This document shows, one piece after another, positions 1 through 10,203 of a DNA stretch of 64,000 bases. The translations under genes and the position numbers were made by a program. This stretch comes from Gammaproteobacteria bacterium (GTDB lineage Bacteria > Pseudomonadota > Gammaproteobacteria > Enterobacterales > Kangiellaceae): the NCBI GenBank assembly GCA_013373375.1, contig JABXHY010000003.1, positions 1-64,000 of the forward strand, in the 5' to 3' direction. The notes under the pieces are model-generated. The model was not told where the DNA came from, ran no database searches, and saw only the letters and a list, made by a program, of their open reading frames with translations. The number at the start of each line of letters is the position of its first letter. The first letter of the stretch is position 1.

Positions 1-168
1 ATTTGCTGACTTAAGCAAATGATTTAAGTATAGACGAAAAAACTTAGATGTGAGCAAGCTCTGAGTCTCCCTTGGTCCATTGAAATTGTTAGTACTGCAG
101 GTTTATTTGAGCAAGCGATTCCGTTACACTGCGCGTCATTTTTGACCAGTCTTTGGAACAGCTCTCTA

Positions 169-1749
169 GTGATAGCAACAGCAAATATCGCCATGCAGTT
201 TGGCGCTAAACCTCTTTTTGAAAACGTCTCAGTGAAATTTCATAACGGTAATCGATATGGACTCATTGGTGCTAACGGTTGTGGAAAATCGACGTTTATG
301 AAAATCCTCGGGGGTGATCTTGAGCCTTCGGTTGGAAACGTAATGCTGGGTGAAAACGTACGTCTTGGTAAATTACGTCAGGACCAGTTTGCCTTTGAAG
401 ACTACTCAGTAATGGACACTGTACTGATGGGCAATACAGAGCTTTGGGCGGTCAAGGAAAAACGCGATTTGATTTACAGTAAGGCCGAAATGAGTGAGCA
501 AGACGGCATGGAGGTCGCGGATCTTGAAGTTAAGTTTGCGGAAATGGATGGCTACACTGCGGAGAGCCGAGCAGGAGAGTTGCTATTAGGTTTGGAAATT
601 CCTACCGAACAACATTTTGGACCCATGAGTGAAGTGGCGCCCGGTTGGAAGTTACGAGTGTTACTAGCCCAGGCGCTATTTTCGGATCCTGATGTTTTAT
701 TACTCGACGAACCGACCAACAACCTGGATATCAATACCATTCGTTGGTTAGAACAGGTTTTGGTTGAGCGCAACAGTACTATGGTCATCATTTCGCATGA
801 TCGACACTTTTTAAATACGGTTTGTACTCATATGGCCGATTTGGATTATGGCGAAATTCGATTATTTCCAGGTAATTATGATGAGTACATGACGGCGGCA
901 ACTCAGGCCCGTGAAAAGATGATCAACGAAAACGCAAAAAAGAAAGCTCAAATTGCCGAACTACAGAGTTTCGTCAGTCGATTTTCTGCTAACGCATCAA
1001 AAGCTAAGCAGGCAACATCTCGCGCAAAGCAAATTGAAAAAATACAGTTGGCGGATATTAAACCATCCAGTCGTGTGAGCCCTTACATCAAGTTTGAGCA
1101 AGAAAAAAAGCTTCATCGACTTGCATTAACAGTAGAGGGACTAGCGAAATCTTATGATAAAGCTCTGTTCAAGAATTTGAATCTGCAAATTGAAGCGGGT
1201 GAACGAATCGCCATTATCGGTCAAAACGGCGCCGGAAAAACAACTCTATTACGCTGTTTGCTGGGTGAAGTAGAAGCCGACGAAGGTATGATTAAATGGG
1301 CTGAACAGGCGGACATTGGTTATATCGCTCAGGATCACGCAGACGACTTTGAAGAAGATTCGACGGTGTTTGACTGGATGAAACAGTGGACCACCGGAGA
1401 CGATCAGTTAGTGAGAGGCGCTTTGGGACGAATGTTGTTTTCTAACGATGATGTCAAAAAGAAAGTCAGTGTGTTGTCCGGTGGTGAAAAAGGTCGAATG
1501 TTGTTCGGTAAAATGACATTAACGAATCCAAATGTATTGGTTATGGATGAGCCAACTAACCATTTAGATATGGAGTCGATCGAAGCACTGAATCTGGCTT
1601 TGGAAAACTACAAAGGAACTTTATTTTTCGTCAGTCATGATCGAGAGTTTGTTTCTTCACTTGCTACTCAGGTAATCGACTTAACACCAGAGGGCGTTGT
1701 TTATTTTCAAGGCAATTACGAAGATTATTTAAAAAGCCAGGGTTTATAA
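169..1749 (+). CDS. ybiT: ABC-F family ATPase, YbiT type
   Basis: Soluble ABC-F protein with two nucleotide-binding domains and no membrane segment. Members of this family act on the ribosome; the YbiT subgroup is thought to assist translation. The N-terminal half has Walker [10 protein letters not shown] (about residue 34), the degenerate YbiT-style signature SEVAPGW and Walker [12 protein letters not shown]. The linker has the [12 protein letters not shown] helix. The second domain has GQNGAGKTT (about 351), LSGGEKGRM (about 435) and [10 protein letters not shown]. Similarity to E. coli YbiT as I remember it runs the whole length. The frame opens at a TTG at 142, but the GTG at 169 gives exactly the YbiT N-terminus, with eight residues before MQFG. 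No strong ribosome binding site marks either start. It appears monocistronic. Confidence 0.93.
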   Translation: MIATANIAMQFGAKPLFENVSVKFHNGNRYGLIGANGCGKSTFMKILGGDLEPSVGNVMLGENVRLGKLRQDQFAFEDYSVMDTVLMGNTELWAVKEKRDLIYSKAEMSEQDGMEVADLEVKFAEMDGYTAESRAGELLLGLEIPTEQHFGPMSEVAPGWKLRVLLAQALFSDPDVLLLDEPTNNLDINTIRWLEQVLVERNSTMVIISHDRHFLNTVCTHMADLDYGEIRLFPGNYDEYMTAATQAREKMINENAKKKAQIAELQSFVSRFSANASKAKQATSRAKQIEKIQLADIKPSSRVSPYIKFEQEKKLHRLALTVEGLAKSYDKALFKNLNLQIEAGERIAIIGQNGAGKTTLLRCLLGEVEADEGMIKWAEQADIGYIAQDHADDFEEDSTVFDWMKQWTTGDDQLVRGALGRMLFSNDDVKKKVSVLSGGEKGRMLFGKMTLTNPNVLVMDEPTNHLDMESIEALNLALENYKGTLFFVSHDREFVSSLATQVIDLTPEGVVYFQGNYEDYLKSQGL

Positions 1750-1767
1750 TATTTTTCCAACCTATTA

Positions 1768-1790
1768 GGTGGGTGTTTTTAATGCCCACC
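1768..1790 (+). terminator. hairpin after ybiT
   Basis: GGTGGG (1768-1773) pairs with CCCACC (1785-1790) across an 11-nt loop. It lies 19 bases after the ybiT stop. There is no T-run after the stem, so termination is only suggested. The rest of the gap to 2067 is AT-rich and shows nothing else. Confidence 0.35.
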
Positions 1791-2067
1791 AATATAAGTC
1801 TTCATACTTTGTAATTTCCCCTTAGTTTCTCCTTTTGTTAAAGACATGCTATTGCGTGTTTTTTAATCTATTGCTTTCAAATGGAGTTGTTCTCGTCTCA
1901 TTTCACATTATTGTTGTCAAAAAGTTTCAGGGTTTGTTATTTAGTCTCGTAAGTCTTTAATATTCACATATTTTTCATATTGCTTCGATTGTTTTGACAC
2001 TGCTAGTTTGAGAGAAGAAAAGGCATGGGTAGTGCCTGCGGTAAATAAAAATAAAAGAGAACGGAAT

Positions 2068-4410
2068 ATGACATTTGAAAAACTGATTATCGGGGCGCTT
2101 ATTGCAAGCGCTGTTGGGGGCGTCGATGCAAAGTTGGATAAAGAGACTGAGCTACCATTTAATTCATGGTTAAAAACTCAATCGAATGTGCCTCATGATC
2201 TTGAGAAGCGTTACATTGTTAAGTTTAAAAATTCACCAGCTGTGGCATTAAAAAAAGCTGATGGTGAGTTTCAGTTAAATGCAATGAAGGCGCAAACTTT
2301 GATGGCGTCAGTTGGTGCAAAAGTGCGCAAAGAGCTGACTCATTTAAATGCAGTGTCGGTGGTAATGGGTAAGCAGTCGTTATCAAAACTCGCTAAGCTT
2401 AACAGTATCGATTACATTGAAATCGATGAGCCACGCCAACTGAGTGCTCAGTATCAGCCATGGGGAATTTCATCTGTTGAAGCGAACATGGTGAGTGATA
2501 ACTTAGCGTCAAATACAAAAGTCTGCATCATCGACTCTGGTTATCAAGCAAACCATCCTGACTTACTGGCTAACAATCACGACGGTACAAATGATTCTGG
2601 TACCGGTAACTGGTTTGAACCGGGTGGCTCTCATGGGACTCATGTCGCTGGGACTATTGCCGCTGTCAATAACAATGAAGGCGTGGTCGGTGTGCTTCCT
2701 AATCAACATGTTGGCTTACACATTGTAAAAGTATTTAACGAGTCTGGTTGGGGTTACTCATCTGAACTTGCAGAAGCAGTAAATGTTTGTGCCAATAATG
2801 GCGCGAAAGTTATTAATATGAGCTTGGGGGGAGGTCGATCGACTACAACTGAAGCCAACGCTCTGCAAACCGCTTATGACAATGGAATTTTACTTGTTGC
2901 TGCTTCCGGCAACTCTGGCAATGATACCTTGTCTTATCCCGCTTCGTATGATTCTGTCATTGCCGTTGGTGCAGTGGACGAAAATGAGCAATGGGCACAT
3001 TTTTCTCAATACACCAACCAAGTTGAGTTATCGGCACCAGGAGAAGCCATCTTATCAACCGTTGCGCTGAACGATGGGGTTCAAAGTTATATATCGACGT
3101 CGACAATGAATTACGGTGATGATGATGTCGTTCCCCTTATGCGATTTGTTAGTGTTAATAATAATTATGAGCAACGTTATTTTGAAGGTGCAATAAGTGG
3201 AGAACTCGCTGCTTGCAACATTCTTTCAAATGGCAATTATGATTGTGCAAATGTAAACAATAAAATTTGCTTGATTGAACGAAAACAAAATCAATACGTT
3301 GGTAAATATTATGAAGCTGAACCAGTCAGTGCTTGCCTCAATAATGGTGCTCGTGCAGTGATTGTCTATTCGACTGCTGATAAACCTGGTTTACAAAATC
3401 CATTTCTTGTTGATGAAAACAATCAATTTAATTTTGTCGCCGTTTCAGTCAGTCGAGCGCTAGGAGAAAGTTTGCGATCGCGAGTTGGTGAAACAGTCAA
3501 TGTATCAACAATAACTCAAACCAATTACGCGTATTACAATGGTACTTCCATGGCATCTCCACACGTATCGGGTGTTGCAGCATTGGTATGGAGTCAATTT
3601 CCTGAGTGCACCAACATAGAAATAAGAGCGGCACTTGTTGCATCGGCTAAAGATATTGATAATCCGGGAAGAGATGTAAGAACTGGCTACGGATTGGTGC
3701 AAAGTAAAGCGGCTGTTGATTATTTAACTGCCAACCCTTGTGGTGACATTATTATTGAAGATTTTATATTACAAAACTCCATACCAAAATCTGGATTAAA
3801 TCTTTCTCGTGGATATGACGTTTTTTACACAATGGAAGTCCCAGACGGAGCTACTAATATTAATTTTTCAATGAGTGGTGGATCAGGAGATGCTGATTTA
3901 TTTGTAAAGTTTGGCTCGGAACCAACCGATGGCAGTTATGATTGCCGACCCTACAAAACAGGTAATAATGAATCCTGTAGCGGCTCTCAAACGGGTGGGA
4001 CTTATTATGTCCGAATAAAAGCTTATCGAGATTTTAGTAATGTGACTCTAACAGGCTCTTTCATTGTAAATGATGACGACGACGATGATGATTCCGAAGA
4101 CAATGTTTTAGTTAATGGGCAAGTTATAGCAGAGCTGTCCGCTGCTCAAGGTGAAGAATTACTTTATGTAATGGATGTGCCTGAAGGAGCACAAAACATA
4201 CAGGTTGTGACCAGTGGAGGCAGTGGTGATTCCGATCTCTATATTAAGTTTGGATCACCAGCATCGGATAATGATTACGATTGTCGACCCTATAGAACTG
4301 GCAATGATGAAACTTGTTCTGTTTCTAGTAGTGGAGGCCGTTACTTCGTTCGACTGAAAGCCTATCGAAACTTTAGCGGAGTTTCACTAGTCGGTCGATT
4401 TAGCAATTAA
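2068..4410 (+). CDS. secreted subtilisin-like serine protease (S8) with two C-terminal PPC domains
   Basis: Extracellular protease of 780 residues. A hydrophobic signal-like N-terminus (TFEKLIIGALIASAVGG) is followed by an I9-type propeptide (KRYIVKFKN, about 50-130). The S8 catalytic triad is Asp156 (IIDSG), His189 (GSHGTHVAG) and Ser494 (GTSMASPH). Between His and Ser, at about 350-480, is an insertion resembling a PA domain, common in marine subtilisins. The C-terminus has two pre-peptidase C-terminal domains of about 90 residues, each with GSGDxDLxxKFG and YDCRPY, joined by a linker of consecutive aspartates and normally removed during maturation. The frame opens at 2008 (TTG), but ATG 2068 has an AGAGAACGG ribosome binding site and starts the signal peptide directly. 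A strong hairpin follows the gene. Confidence 0.93.
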   Translation: MTFEKLIIGALIASAVGGVDAKLDKETELPFNSWLKTQSNVPHDLEKRYIVKFKNSPAVALKKADGEFQLNAMKAQTLMASVGAKVRKELTHLNAVSVVMGKQSLSKLAKLNSIDYIEIDEPRQLSAQYQPWGISSVEANMVSDNLASNTKVCIIDSGYQANHPDLLANNHDGTNDSGTGNWFEPGGSHGTHVAGTIAAVNNNEGVVGVLPNQHVGLHIVKVFNESGWGYSSELAEAVNVCANNGAKVINMSLGGGRSTTTEANALQTAYDNGILLVAASGNSGNDTLSYPASYDSVIAVGAVDENEQWAHFSQYTNQVELSAPGEAILSTVALNDGVQSYISTSTMNYGDDDVVPLMRFVSVNNNYEQRYFEGAISGELAACNILSNGNYDCANVNNKICLIERKQNQYVGKYYEAEPVSACLNNGARAVIVYSTADKPGLQNPFLVDENNQFNFVAVSVSRALGESLRSRVGETVNVSTITQTNYAYYNGTSMASPHVSGVAALVWSQFPECTNIEIRAALVASAKDIDNPGRDVRTGYGLVQSKAAVDYLTANPCGDIIIEDFILQNSIPKSGLNLSRGYDVFYTMEVPDGATNINFSMSGGSGDADLFVKFGSEPTDGSYDCRPYKTGNNESCSGSQTGGTYYVRIKAYRDFSNVTLTGSFIVNDDDDDDDSEDNVLVNGQVIAELSAAQGEELLYVMDVPEGAQNIQVVTSGGSGDSDLYIKFGSPASDNDYDCRPYRTGNDETCSVSSSGGRYFVRLKAYRNFSGVSLVGRFSN

Positions 4411-4455
4411 CTATCACTATATCTGCCAGTTACCAATGTTTGACTGAAATCTTAG

Positions 4456-4490
4456 AAGCGCACTCGAATTGAAAAGCTTGAGTGCGCTTT
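4456..4490 (+). terminator. terminator of the S8 protease gene
   Basis: Perfect 10-bp inverted repeat AAGCGCACTC / GAGTGCGCTT with a 14-nt loop, ending in a short T-rich stretch 46 bases after the stop codon. Confidence 0.6.
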
Positions 4491-4645
4491 ATACCCAGCC
4501 TTTATTTTCTAACTCTTTTATTCTGTCTTAATGAAGTATCAAAAACACTTACTATTCAAGCTACAGTATTGCGATGTAATAAAATTTACCCAATCGTGAC
4601 TATACTAAGCAAGTTATAACTGTTGAGTTATAGGTAAGTTGCATT

Positions 4646-5251
4646 ATGGATCGTCGAGTTATTGCTCTAATTGTTATTAGTGTTCTGGTATTAGTTTTTT
4701 GGCCAGATCCCGCTGCCAAATATGAGGACTTAAGTGACGGTCTAATTCCGCCAGCAGCTCTAGAGCAGCCAAAACAACAAAACCTTTCGTCTAAAAATTC
4801 ATTCAAAATAAATAAAACATTAATTACTCCACTGGCAGAGTTTGAAATTGCGGCGCGTGTGCTGGGAGTCGAACCCTATTATTTTGATCGAGGTGCCTCA
4901 ATTTCTCCGGTGGACTTAGCTCTTGGATGGGGTGTTATGGCAAAACCTGAAACATTAGCTCACATTAATATTTCACAAAGAAACCGATGGTATTATTGGC
5001 GTACAGAAAATGACAATGTTGCGCTTCGCGACATTCAAGTTAATAGCGCAAACATGCATATGGTGCCTGCAAATGATTTAATTGCTAAAAAATTAAAGTC
5101 GGTAGCAAGCGGACAGTTTATTAATATCAAAGGCAAATTAATTCAAGCTGAAGAGGAAGGTGGTTGGCGTTGGCGCAGTTCATTAACTCGCCAAGATACT
5201 GGAGGCGGAGCTTGTGAACTCATTTATGTTGAAGAAGTTACTTTTTTGTAG
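4646..5251 (+). CDS. membrane-anchored protein of unknown function
   Basis: 201 residues. One N-terminal hydrophobic segment (residues 5-19, ALIVISVLVLVFW) anchors it with the rest probably in the periplasm. A linker is followed by a compact domain from about 65 containing FEIAARVLGVEPYYFD, LALGWGVMA, RNRWYYW and a C-terminal GGGACELIYVEEVTFL. I believe similar proteins occur as hypotheticals in marine gammaproteobacteria but cannot name a domain. The start follows a weak AGGTAAG. A minus-strand frame across the 5' end (4600-4806) is a shadow. Confidence 0.75.
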   Translation: MDRRVIALIVISVLVLVFWPDPAAKYEDLSDGLIPPAALEQPKQQNLSSKNSFKINKTLITPLAEFEIAARVLGVEPYYFDRGASISPVDLALGWGVMAKPETLAHINISQRNRWYYWRTENDNVALRDIQVNSANMHMVPANDLIAKKLKSVASGQFINIKGKLIQAEEEGGWRWRSSLTRQDTGGGACELIYVEEVTFL

Positions 5252-5377
5252 AACAGTATTTGAGTGCAAAAAGATTAAACAATTATCAACTCTCAGCCGT
5301 TCGGTGTTGAAAATGTAGTCAATTGATACTCACAACTCATTTTTTATCAGCTAAAGCAATGCAAAAAATAAAATATT

Positions 5378-5402
5378 TCAAATCAAATCAAATCAAATCA
5401 AA
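5378..5402. repeat. TCAAA x5 microsatellite
   Basis: Five perfect copies of TCAAA in the roughly 470-base gap (5252-5722) before the trypsin gene. The rest of that gap is AT-rich with a repeated ATATTCATGCAT around 5521-5546; no gene is visible in it. Confidence 0.9.
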
Positions 5403-5722
5403 ATTGCAGTATTGCGATGTTGAGATGACCATTCACACTTAATTGAGCAATATTTCTTAATACGAAAAGCAAATTCACGGTATTTTAATTATTTCTCGCA
5501 TTTATATTCAAAGACATTAAATATTCATGCATTATATTCATGCATTTGTAGTGTTATTTGCTTAGCAATTTGCTGCCGGAATTGGTTTTGAGTAAAAGCA
5601 CACAGGGGGGTGCTGTGTAATATTACCTTGTTCAAAAGCTCACTATCGGTATGATATTCAATTATACTCAAAGTAAGTTTAATTCTAATATTTCAATAAT
5701 CTGCTATTTAAAGGATTTCCAT

Positions 5723-7393
5723 ATGAAATTAAATTGGAAAAGTTCCAATCTAAAACAAAATATTAATAAAACTATTGTTAGCTGTGCATTAGTAGGTATA
5801 GCAACAGTGAGTTTTGCTGCCAAGGACAAGGGGCCAGTGAAAGGTCAACAGCGAATCATCGGTGGCGTAGAGTCTGCTGCTGATGCTTGGCCATTTATGA
5901 CCGCGCTAGTAGGCGCAGGAAACGACGCGTTGAGTGGCCAGTTTTGTGGTGCGTCGTATATCGGGGATAATTATATTATCACAGCTTCTCACTGTGTCGA
6001 TGGTGCCGATCCAGCTGATTTAGAAGTTGTAATTGGCATTCACACTTTGAGCAACGAAGCCAGTGAAGGTGAGCGTATTGCAGTAAGCGAAATTATTATG
6101 CACGAAGACTATAACAGTGCCACCACTGATAACGACATCGCTCTTTTAGTGTTGGAAAGTGAGCCAGCCAATGCGCAAGCAGTTAACTTGATTTCTGAAG
6201 AACAAATGGCTGAACTAAATAATGGTGATCTTATGACTGTTATGGGGTGGGGTACCCGCACACCCGGTTCTCAAGACTCCGCTGATACGTTGCATGAAGT
6301 AGAGGTTGCACTTTATGACCAGCAGCAATGCAACACAGACTACTCAAATGGCGTTACTGATACTATGGTTTGTGCTGGATTTGCAGAAGGTGGTCGAGAC
6401 TCTTGCCAAGGTGACAGCGGCGGTCCATTGGTCATTGAAATCAATGAAGAATGGTACCAAACTGGGATCGTAAGCTGGGGGCTTGGTTGCGCGCAGCCTA
6501 ATGCACCAGGTGTATACGCTCGTGTGGCTTATTTTGACTCATGGTTAGCAGGTAAGCTTTCTGGTATTTCAGCTTCAAAAGCTCAAAACTATGGAATAGT
6601 TGAAGTTGGCTTCAACGCTGACATGGAGTTTAATTTAAACAATGGACCAGACGCGTCTCTTAACGTTGGAACAGTTACTATTTCTGACGCAACTAATTTG
6701 TCTCAACCGACTATTGAAAGTGATTCATGTACCGGCGCAACTCTAGCGGTTGATGCGGAGTGTAGCGTCGTTGTCAACGTTGTTGCTGACACTGCAGGTG
6801 AAGCAAGTTTTGCAATTTCTTATCCGACTGACAACACCGATGTTGGAGCAGTAGTTGATCGCACAAACTTAACAGTAGTGCCAGAAACAACTTTTGATGC
6901 AGCTTCTGCCGCTGATATGCCAGGTCTGAAATTCTACACTCCTTCATCATTAGGATGGGAGTCACAGTCAGATTCAACGTCCACAGGAGCATCTGCTCTT
7001 CAAAGTCCAGTCGCTCTCGAAGATAATCAAAGTTCGATTCTTCTTACTGTTGTAGAAGGTCCTGGAACATTCTCTTTTGATTACCGAGTATCGTCAGAAA
7101 CCAACTATGACTTCTTCGAAGTAAGTGTTGACGGTGAACTGGTATTGTCAGAGTCTGGGAACATGGATGAATTCGTTAATCAAGAAATCGAATTAAGTGC
7201 TGGTACTCATCGGATTACGTTCGAGTACATTAAAGATTTCTCGGTTTCTGAATTTGAAGACAGAGCTTACATCGATAATGTTGTTGCGCCTAATATAGAC
7301 AACGGCGGTGGCGGTAGCAGTGGTGGCGGTAGCATGGGGTGGATTGCACTTGCATTGCTAAGCTTAATCCGAGCACGTCGTTTTAAAGCTTAA
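5723..7393 (+). CDS. secreted trypsin-like serine protease with GlyGly-CTERM tail
   Basis: 556 residues. Signal peptide (about 1-35, ending VSFAAKD), short propeptide, then the activation site RIIGG. The chymotrypsin-fold triad is His90 (TASHC), Asp138 (NDIAL) and Ser232 (GDSGGP). After the protease (to about 275) come two beta-rich regions, the second (about 395-530) resembling a carbohydrate-binding sandwich. The C-terminus is a Gly/Ser-rich run, a hydrophobic helix (MGWIALALLSLI) and RARRFKA, which is the GlyGly-CTERM sorting signal of type II secretion substrates processed by rhombosortase. The frame opens at 5651, but ATG 5723 has AAGGA at the right spacing and begins the signal peptide. 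A terminator follows. Confidence 0.93.
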   Translation: MKLNWKSSNLKQNINKTIVSCALVGIATVSFAAKDKGPVKGQQRIIGGVESAADAWPFMTALVGAGNDALSGQFCGASYIGDNYIITASHCVDGADPADLEVVIGIHTLSNEASEGERIAVSEIIMHEDYNSATTDNDIALLVLESEPANAQAVNLISEEQMAELNNGDLMTVMGWGTRTPGSQDSADTLHEVEVALYDQQQCNTDYSNGVTDTMVCAGFAEGGRDSCQGDSGGPLVIEINEEWYQTGIVSWGLGCAQPNAPGVYARVAYFDSWLAGKLSGISASKAQNYGIVEVGFNADMEFNLNNGPDASLNVGTVTISDATNLSQPTIESDSCTGATLAVDAECSVVVNVVADTAGEASFAISYPTDNTDVGAVVDRTNLTVVPETTFDAASAADMPGLKFYTPSSLGWESQSDSTSTGASALQSPVALEDNQSSILLTVVEGPGTFSFDYRVSSETNYDFFEVSVDGELVLSESGNMDEFVNQEIELSAGTHRITFEYIKDFSVSEFEDRAYIDNVVAPNIDNGGGGSSGGGSMGWIALALLSLIRARRFKA

Positions 7394-7417
7394 TCTTGAA
7401 TTAAGTTGAAGGATATG

Positions 7418-7449
7418 AATGGCCGGCTCAGTGTTCGGCCATTTTTTTT
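7418..7449 (+). terminator. terminator of the trypsin gene
   Basis: AATGGCCG (7418-7425) pairs with CGGCCATT (7436-7443), followed by a run of T. Classic intrinsic terminator 25 bases after the stop. Confidence 0.85.
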
Positions 7450-7523
7450 GCTTTATATTCGTTATCAACCCGCTAATAATAGATTTCTAAAGCGTCTAAC
7501 CAACAATTTTGAGAGATTATCGA

Positions 7524-7928
7524 ATGAGAAAGTTCTTTTTTATTTTCCTAATTACCGTGTTTGTCTTGGGTTGCGCCAAAGAAAACACCGACTTGTCGAG
7601 TAACAGTGAGCAACCCACTTTTGAGCAGTCAGAACAAAATGCCAAATTACTCGAATTATACGGCTTCGAAGTAGAGCCCGGAGTTTTGTCAATTGTCGTT
7701 ATCAGCAATGGATGTACTTCAGAAAAAGATTTTTCAATGGAGATTAGTTCTACGGGAAATGGCGACCAGATTCTGGTGAGTCGCAAAAAACCTGATCTAT
7801 GCAAAGCTATGCCTCGGCTGACTACCGTGAAGTTACTCAACCCAAAGTTAACCTGTAAAGGCGCGTGCTCTTTTCAGCCTGTTAATCCCGTAAGGAAACC
7901 AACTGAGTTTAAAGTTAGACGCAATTAG
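7524..7928 (+). CDS. small lipoprotein of unknown function
   Basis: 134 residues with a lipoprotein signal peptide (RKFFFIFLITVFVLGC) whose lipobox VLGC predicts lipidation at Cys16. The mature part is hydrophilic, with four cysteines (NGC, DLC, LTC, GAC) that could form two disulfides. The frame extends upstream to TTG 7509, but ATG 7524 follows GAGAG and starts the signal peptide. No domain recognised. It stands alone after the trypsin terminator. Confidence 0.75.
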   Translation: MRKFFFIFLITVFVLGCAKENTDLSSNSEQPTFEQSEQNAKLLELYGFEVEPGVLSIVVISNGCTSEKDFSMEISSTGNGDQILVSRKKPDLCKAMPRLTTVKLLNPKLTCKGACSFQPVNPVRKPTEFKVRRN

Positions 7929-8066
7929 TAATGTATTTACCAATAACAGAGATTTAAAGCAGTTACTTATAATTTGTAATTGCCAATAGGATATTGGAAT
8001 TTGAGATTGCTTTTGATAAAATCCTGCCCGTCAAAAGTGACGTATTTTATTAAAAAGGAATAATAG

Positions 8067-8639
8067 ATGAATCAATTAGCTAAATTGCTGGCAGGCACAG
8101 CGATCTTAACATTAAGTGCTTCAGCAGCTGCAGAAGAGTTTTACCCTTATAATTATGGCGAGTTGCACCTTGGTAAAATAGGCACATCTCTTAATAGCGG
8201 CGGCCAGGACTTTAACTATACCTCTTTAGGTGGAAGTTACGGTTATCAGTTCCATGAAAATATTGGCGCTGAGTTTTTTGCAACCTTTGCAGTAACCAAA
8301 GAAACAGACGAGTTTGTTTCATCATCGATTGGAACGACAGTAAAAACATCGGTAAATGCTTTCGGTGGTTACATGGTCGCTAAAACCTCAGGACGGTTTT
8401 ATGTAAAGGGCAAATTGGGATTAGTCGCTTCACAATTTACTTATTCCGCAAGTGGATTCGAAAGTGAGTCGAGCACAGATGTTGGTCTTTCAACCGGTTT
8501 TGCGGTCGGTATTCAAGGTGAAAGCGTCAATGTAGAGCTTATGATGCTCCAACTACCTGATTCTGACGACCCGCTATTTTCATCTGAGAGTTATGAAAAT
8601 GATTTTGTAGGTTTGAATTTAAGTTTCGATTTTGACTAA
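8067..8639 (+). CDS. outer-membrane beta-barrel protein
   Basis: 190 residues. Signal peptide with ASAAAEE cleavage region (about 1-22). The mature protein alternates polar and aromatic residues (YGELHLGKIG, SLGGSYGYQF, GRFYVKGKLGLV, GLNLSFDFD) and ends in Phe-Asp-Phe-Asp, consistent with an eight-stranded OmpA/OmpW-like barrel in the outer membrane. Ribosome binding site AAAGGAATAATAG precedes ATG. Monocistronic with its own terminator. Ligand or role unknown. Confidence 0.8.
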   Translation: MNQLAKLLAGTAILTLSASAAAEEFYPYNYGELHLGKIGTSLNSGGQDFNYTSLGGSYGYQFHENIGAEFFATFAVTKETDEFVSSSIGTTVKTSVNAFGGYMVAKTSGRFYVKGKLGLVASQFTYSASGFESESSTDVGLSTGFAVGIQGESVNVELMMLQLPDSDDPLFSSESYENDFVGLNLSFDFD

Positions 8640-8659
8640 AAACTGACTTCGGTGAGTTA

Positions 8660-8686
8660 AAAAGGCCTCTTTTGAGGCCTTTTTTG
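8660..8686 (+). terminator. terminator of the barrel gene
   Basis: AAAAGGCCTC / GAGGCCTTTTT hairpin with a TTTT-rich 3' side, 20 bases after the stop codon. Confidence 0.9.
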
Positions 8687-8774
8687 TATTATCCGACTAA
8701 TCCAGTCTTTCTTATCTCGTACTCTCAATATCCACAGGTTACAATTAAGTCATTGCAAATAAAACTCTGTTGCC

Positions 8775-10148
8775 ATGTCATTTGAAAACTTTAAGTTATC
8801 CTCGCAATTACTTTATAACCTGGAGCAACTCGGTTATGCGCAACCGACTCCGGTTCAAGCGCAAGCTATTCCCAAAATTTTAAAGAAGCACGACGTGATT
8901 GCTCTTGCTCAAACCGGTACTGGTAAAACAGCCGCATACGCACTCCCGCTGCTCGAGCGTTGTTTGGGTTCAAAGGCTAATGACTTGCTAATTAATTCTT
9001 CGAAGTCTGCAACATCTGGCAATCAAATAAAATACCTTATTGTCGTACCGACACGCGAACTAGCCCAACAAGTTCAGGAAAATTTTCTTGAGTTTTCATT
9101 TGGCATCAATTGTAAAATTGAATGCGTATTTGGCGGAACAAAAATTAATCCGCAAATGATGAGATTGCGTGGCGGTTGCGATTTTTTAATTGCTACGCCA
9201 GGACGACTGTTAGATTTAATGGAACGGAGCGCAGTTAAGCTTGATTGTTTACAATCTCTAGTTTTGGATGAAGCGGATCGCATGTTAGATCTGGGTTTCG
9301 CAGCTGACATTGAAAAAATTATTAGGGCTACGCCAAGTGAAAGACAGTCGCTGCTGTTCTCTGCGACGTTATCAGAAGAAATTGAGTCGTTAGCCTATTC
9401 AATAAGCAAAGATCCTATTAGAGTTCAGGTCGATCCGAACAACAGTGCTGCTCAAACAGTTGAGCATTGGTTGCATCCAGTTGATAAGAAATTAAAAATT
9501 GAGTTGCTCCTTGAGTTGATAGGTGAGAACAACTGGCAAAGAGCCATTGTATTTGTGAAAACAAAAAAAATGGCTAAACAACTTCATTCAATATTTGTTT
9601 CGAAGGGGATTGTTGCCAATAGTTTGCATGGAGATAAGTCACAACAAGAGCGAAATAAAGCCATCCAACAATTTAAGAACTCAACAATCAGTTTTTTAAT
9701 AGCAACCGATGTCGCGGCCCGAGGCTTGGATATTGATGATTTACCATTGGTGATTAATTTTGATTTGCCGAAAGTTGCGGAAGATTACATTCATCGAATT
9801 GGCCGAACGGGACGTGCTGGAAAATCAGGCCGTGCGGTAAGCCTTGTTGCCGCTGACGAAGTCGATCTACTTAGTCATGTCGAAAGTTTAATTGGGCAGT
9901 TAATAAAACGGATCGATGTGCGAGGTTTTGTGCCAAATCATTCTCTGCCTGCCACAAGTTTAAAACCTCTAAAAAAGAAAAAGCCTCATAAAAAGAAACT
10001 GGCTAAAGCTATGGTTAAAGATACAGACAACAAAAATAATTTAGTTGATACAAAATCAACAGGTAAAGATGAGTCTCAATCGTTAAGTGTTCGTTCTGCA
10101 CCAGCTTTTTTATCAGGTAAAACTAAGTCAAAAGTTAAGAAGCGATGA
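8775..10148 (+). CDS. rhlE: DEAD-box ATP-dependent RNA helicase, RhlE-like
   Basis: 457 residues. All DEAD-box motifs are present in order: Q motif with upstream Phe (FENFKLS...PTPVQAQAIP), motif I AQTGTGKT (about 45), PTRELAQ, TPGRLLD, motif II DEAD (165-168), motif III SAT (about 196), and in the second RecA domain TDVAARGLD and HRIGRTGRAG (about 340). The C-terminal tail from about 395 is a Lys-rich, low-complexity RNA-binding extension (KKKKPHKKK). These proteins unwind short RNA duplexes in ribosome assembly and RNA turnover. The RhlE assignment rests on overall resemblance; SrmB or DbpA relatives are less likely. Confidence 0.88.
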   Translation: MSFENFKLSSQLLYNLEQLGYAQPTPVQAQAIPKILKKHDVIALAQTGTGKTAAYALPLLERCLGSKANDLLINSSKSATSGNQIKYLIVVPTRELAQQVQENFLEFSFGINCKIECVFGGTKINPQMMRLRGGCDFLIATPGRLLDLMERSAVKLDCLQSLVLDEADRMLDLGFAADIEKIIRATPSERQSLLFSATLSEEIESLAYSISKDPIRVQVDPNNSAAQTVEHWLHPVDKKLKIELLLELIGENNWQRAIVFVKTKKMAKQLHSIFVSKGIVANSLHGDKSQQERNKAIQQFKNSTISFLIATDVAARGLDIDDLPLVINFDLPKVAEDYIHRIGRTGRAGKSGRAVSLVAADEVDLLSHVESLIGQLIKRIDVRGFVPNHSLPATSLKPLKKKKPHKKKLAKAMVKDTDNKNNLVDTKSTGKDESQSLSVRSAPAFLSGKTKSKVKKR

Positions 10149-10203
10149 TATACGTAAGAGAACAACTTTGTTTTTTGTACGAAAGTTTATTTCGACAATC
10201 CTT

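Noticed and set aside
4564-5420. CAGTATTGCGATGT occurs in two intergenic regions (4564-4577 and 5407-5420).
   Set aside because: A 14-base exact repeat is expected several times by chance in 64 kb and neither copy has supporting structure.
7517-7840. 107-codon minus-strand ORF opposite the small lipoprotein.
   Set aside because: The plus-strand frame has a proper lipobox and ribosome binding site; the minus frame has neither.
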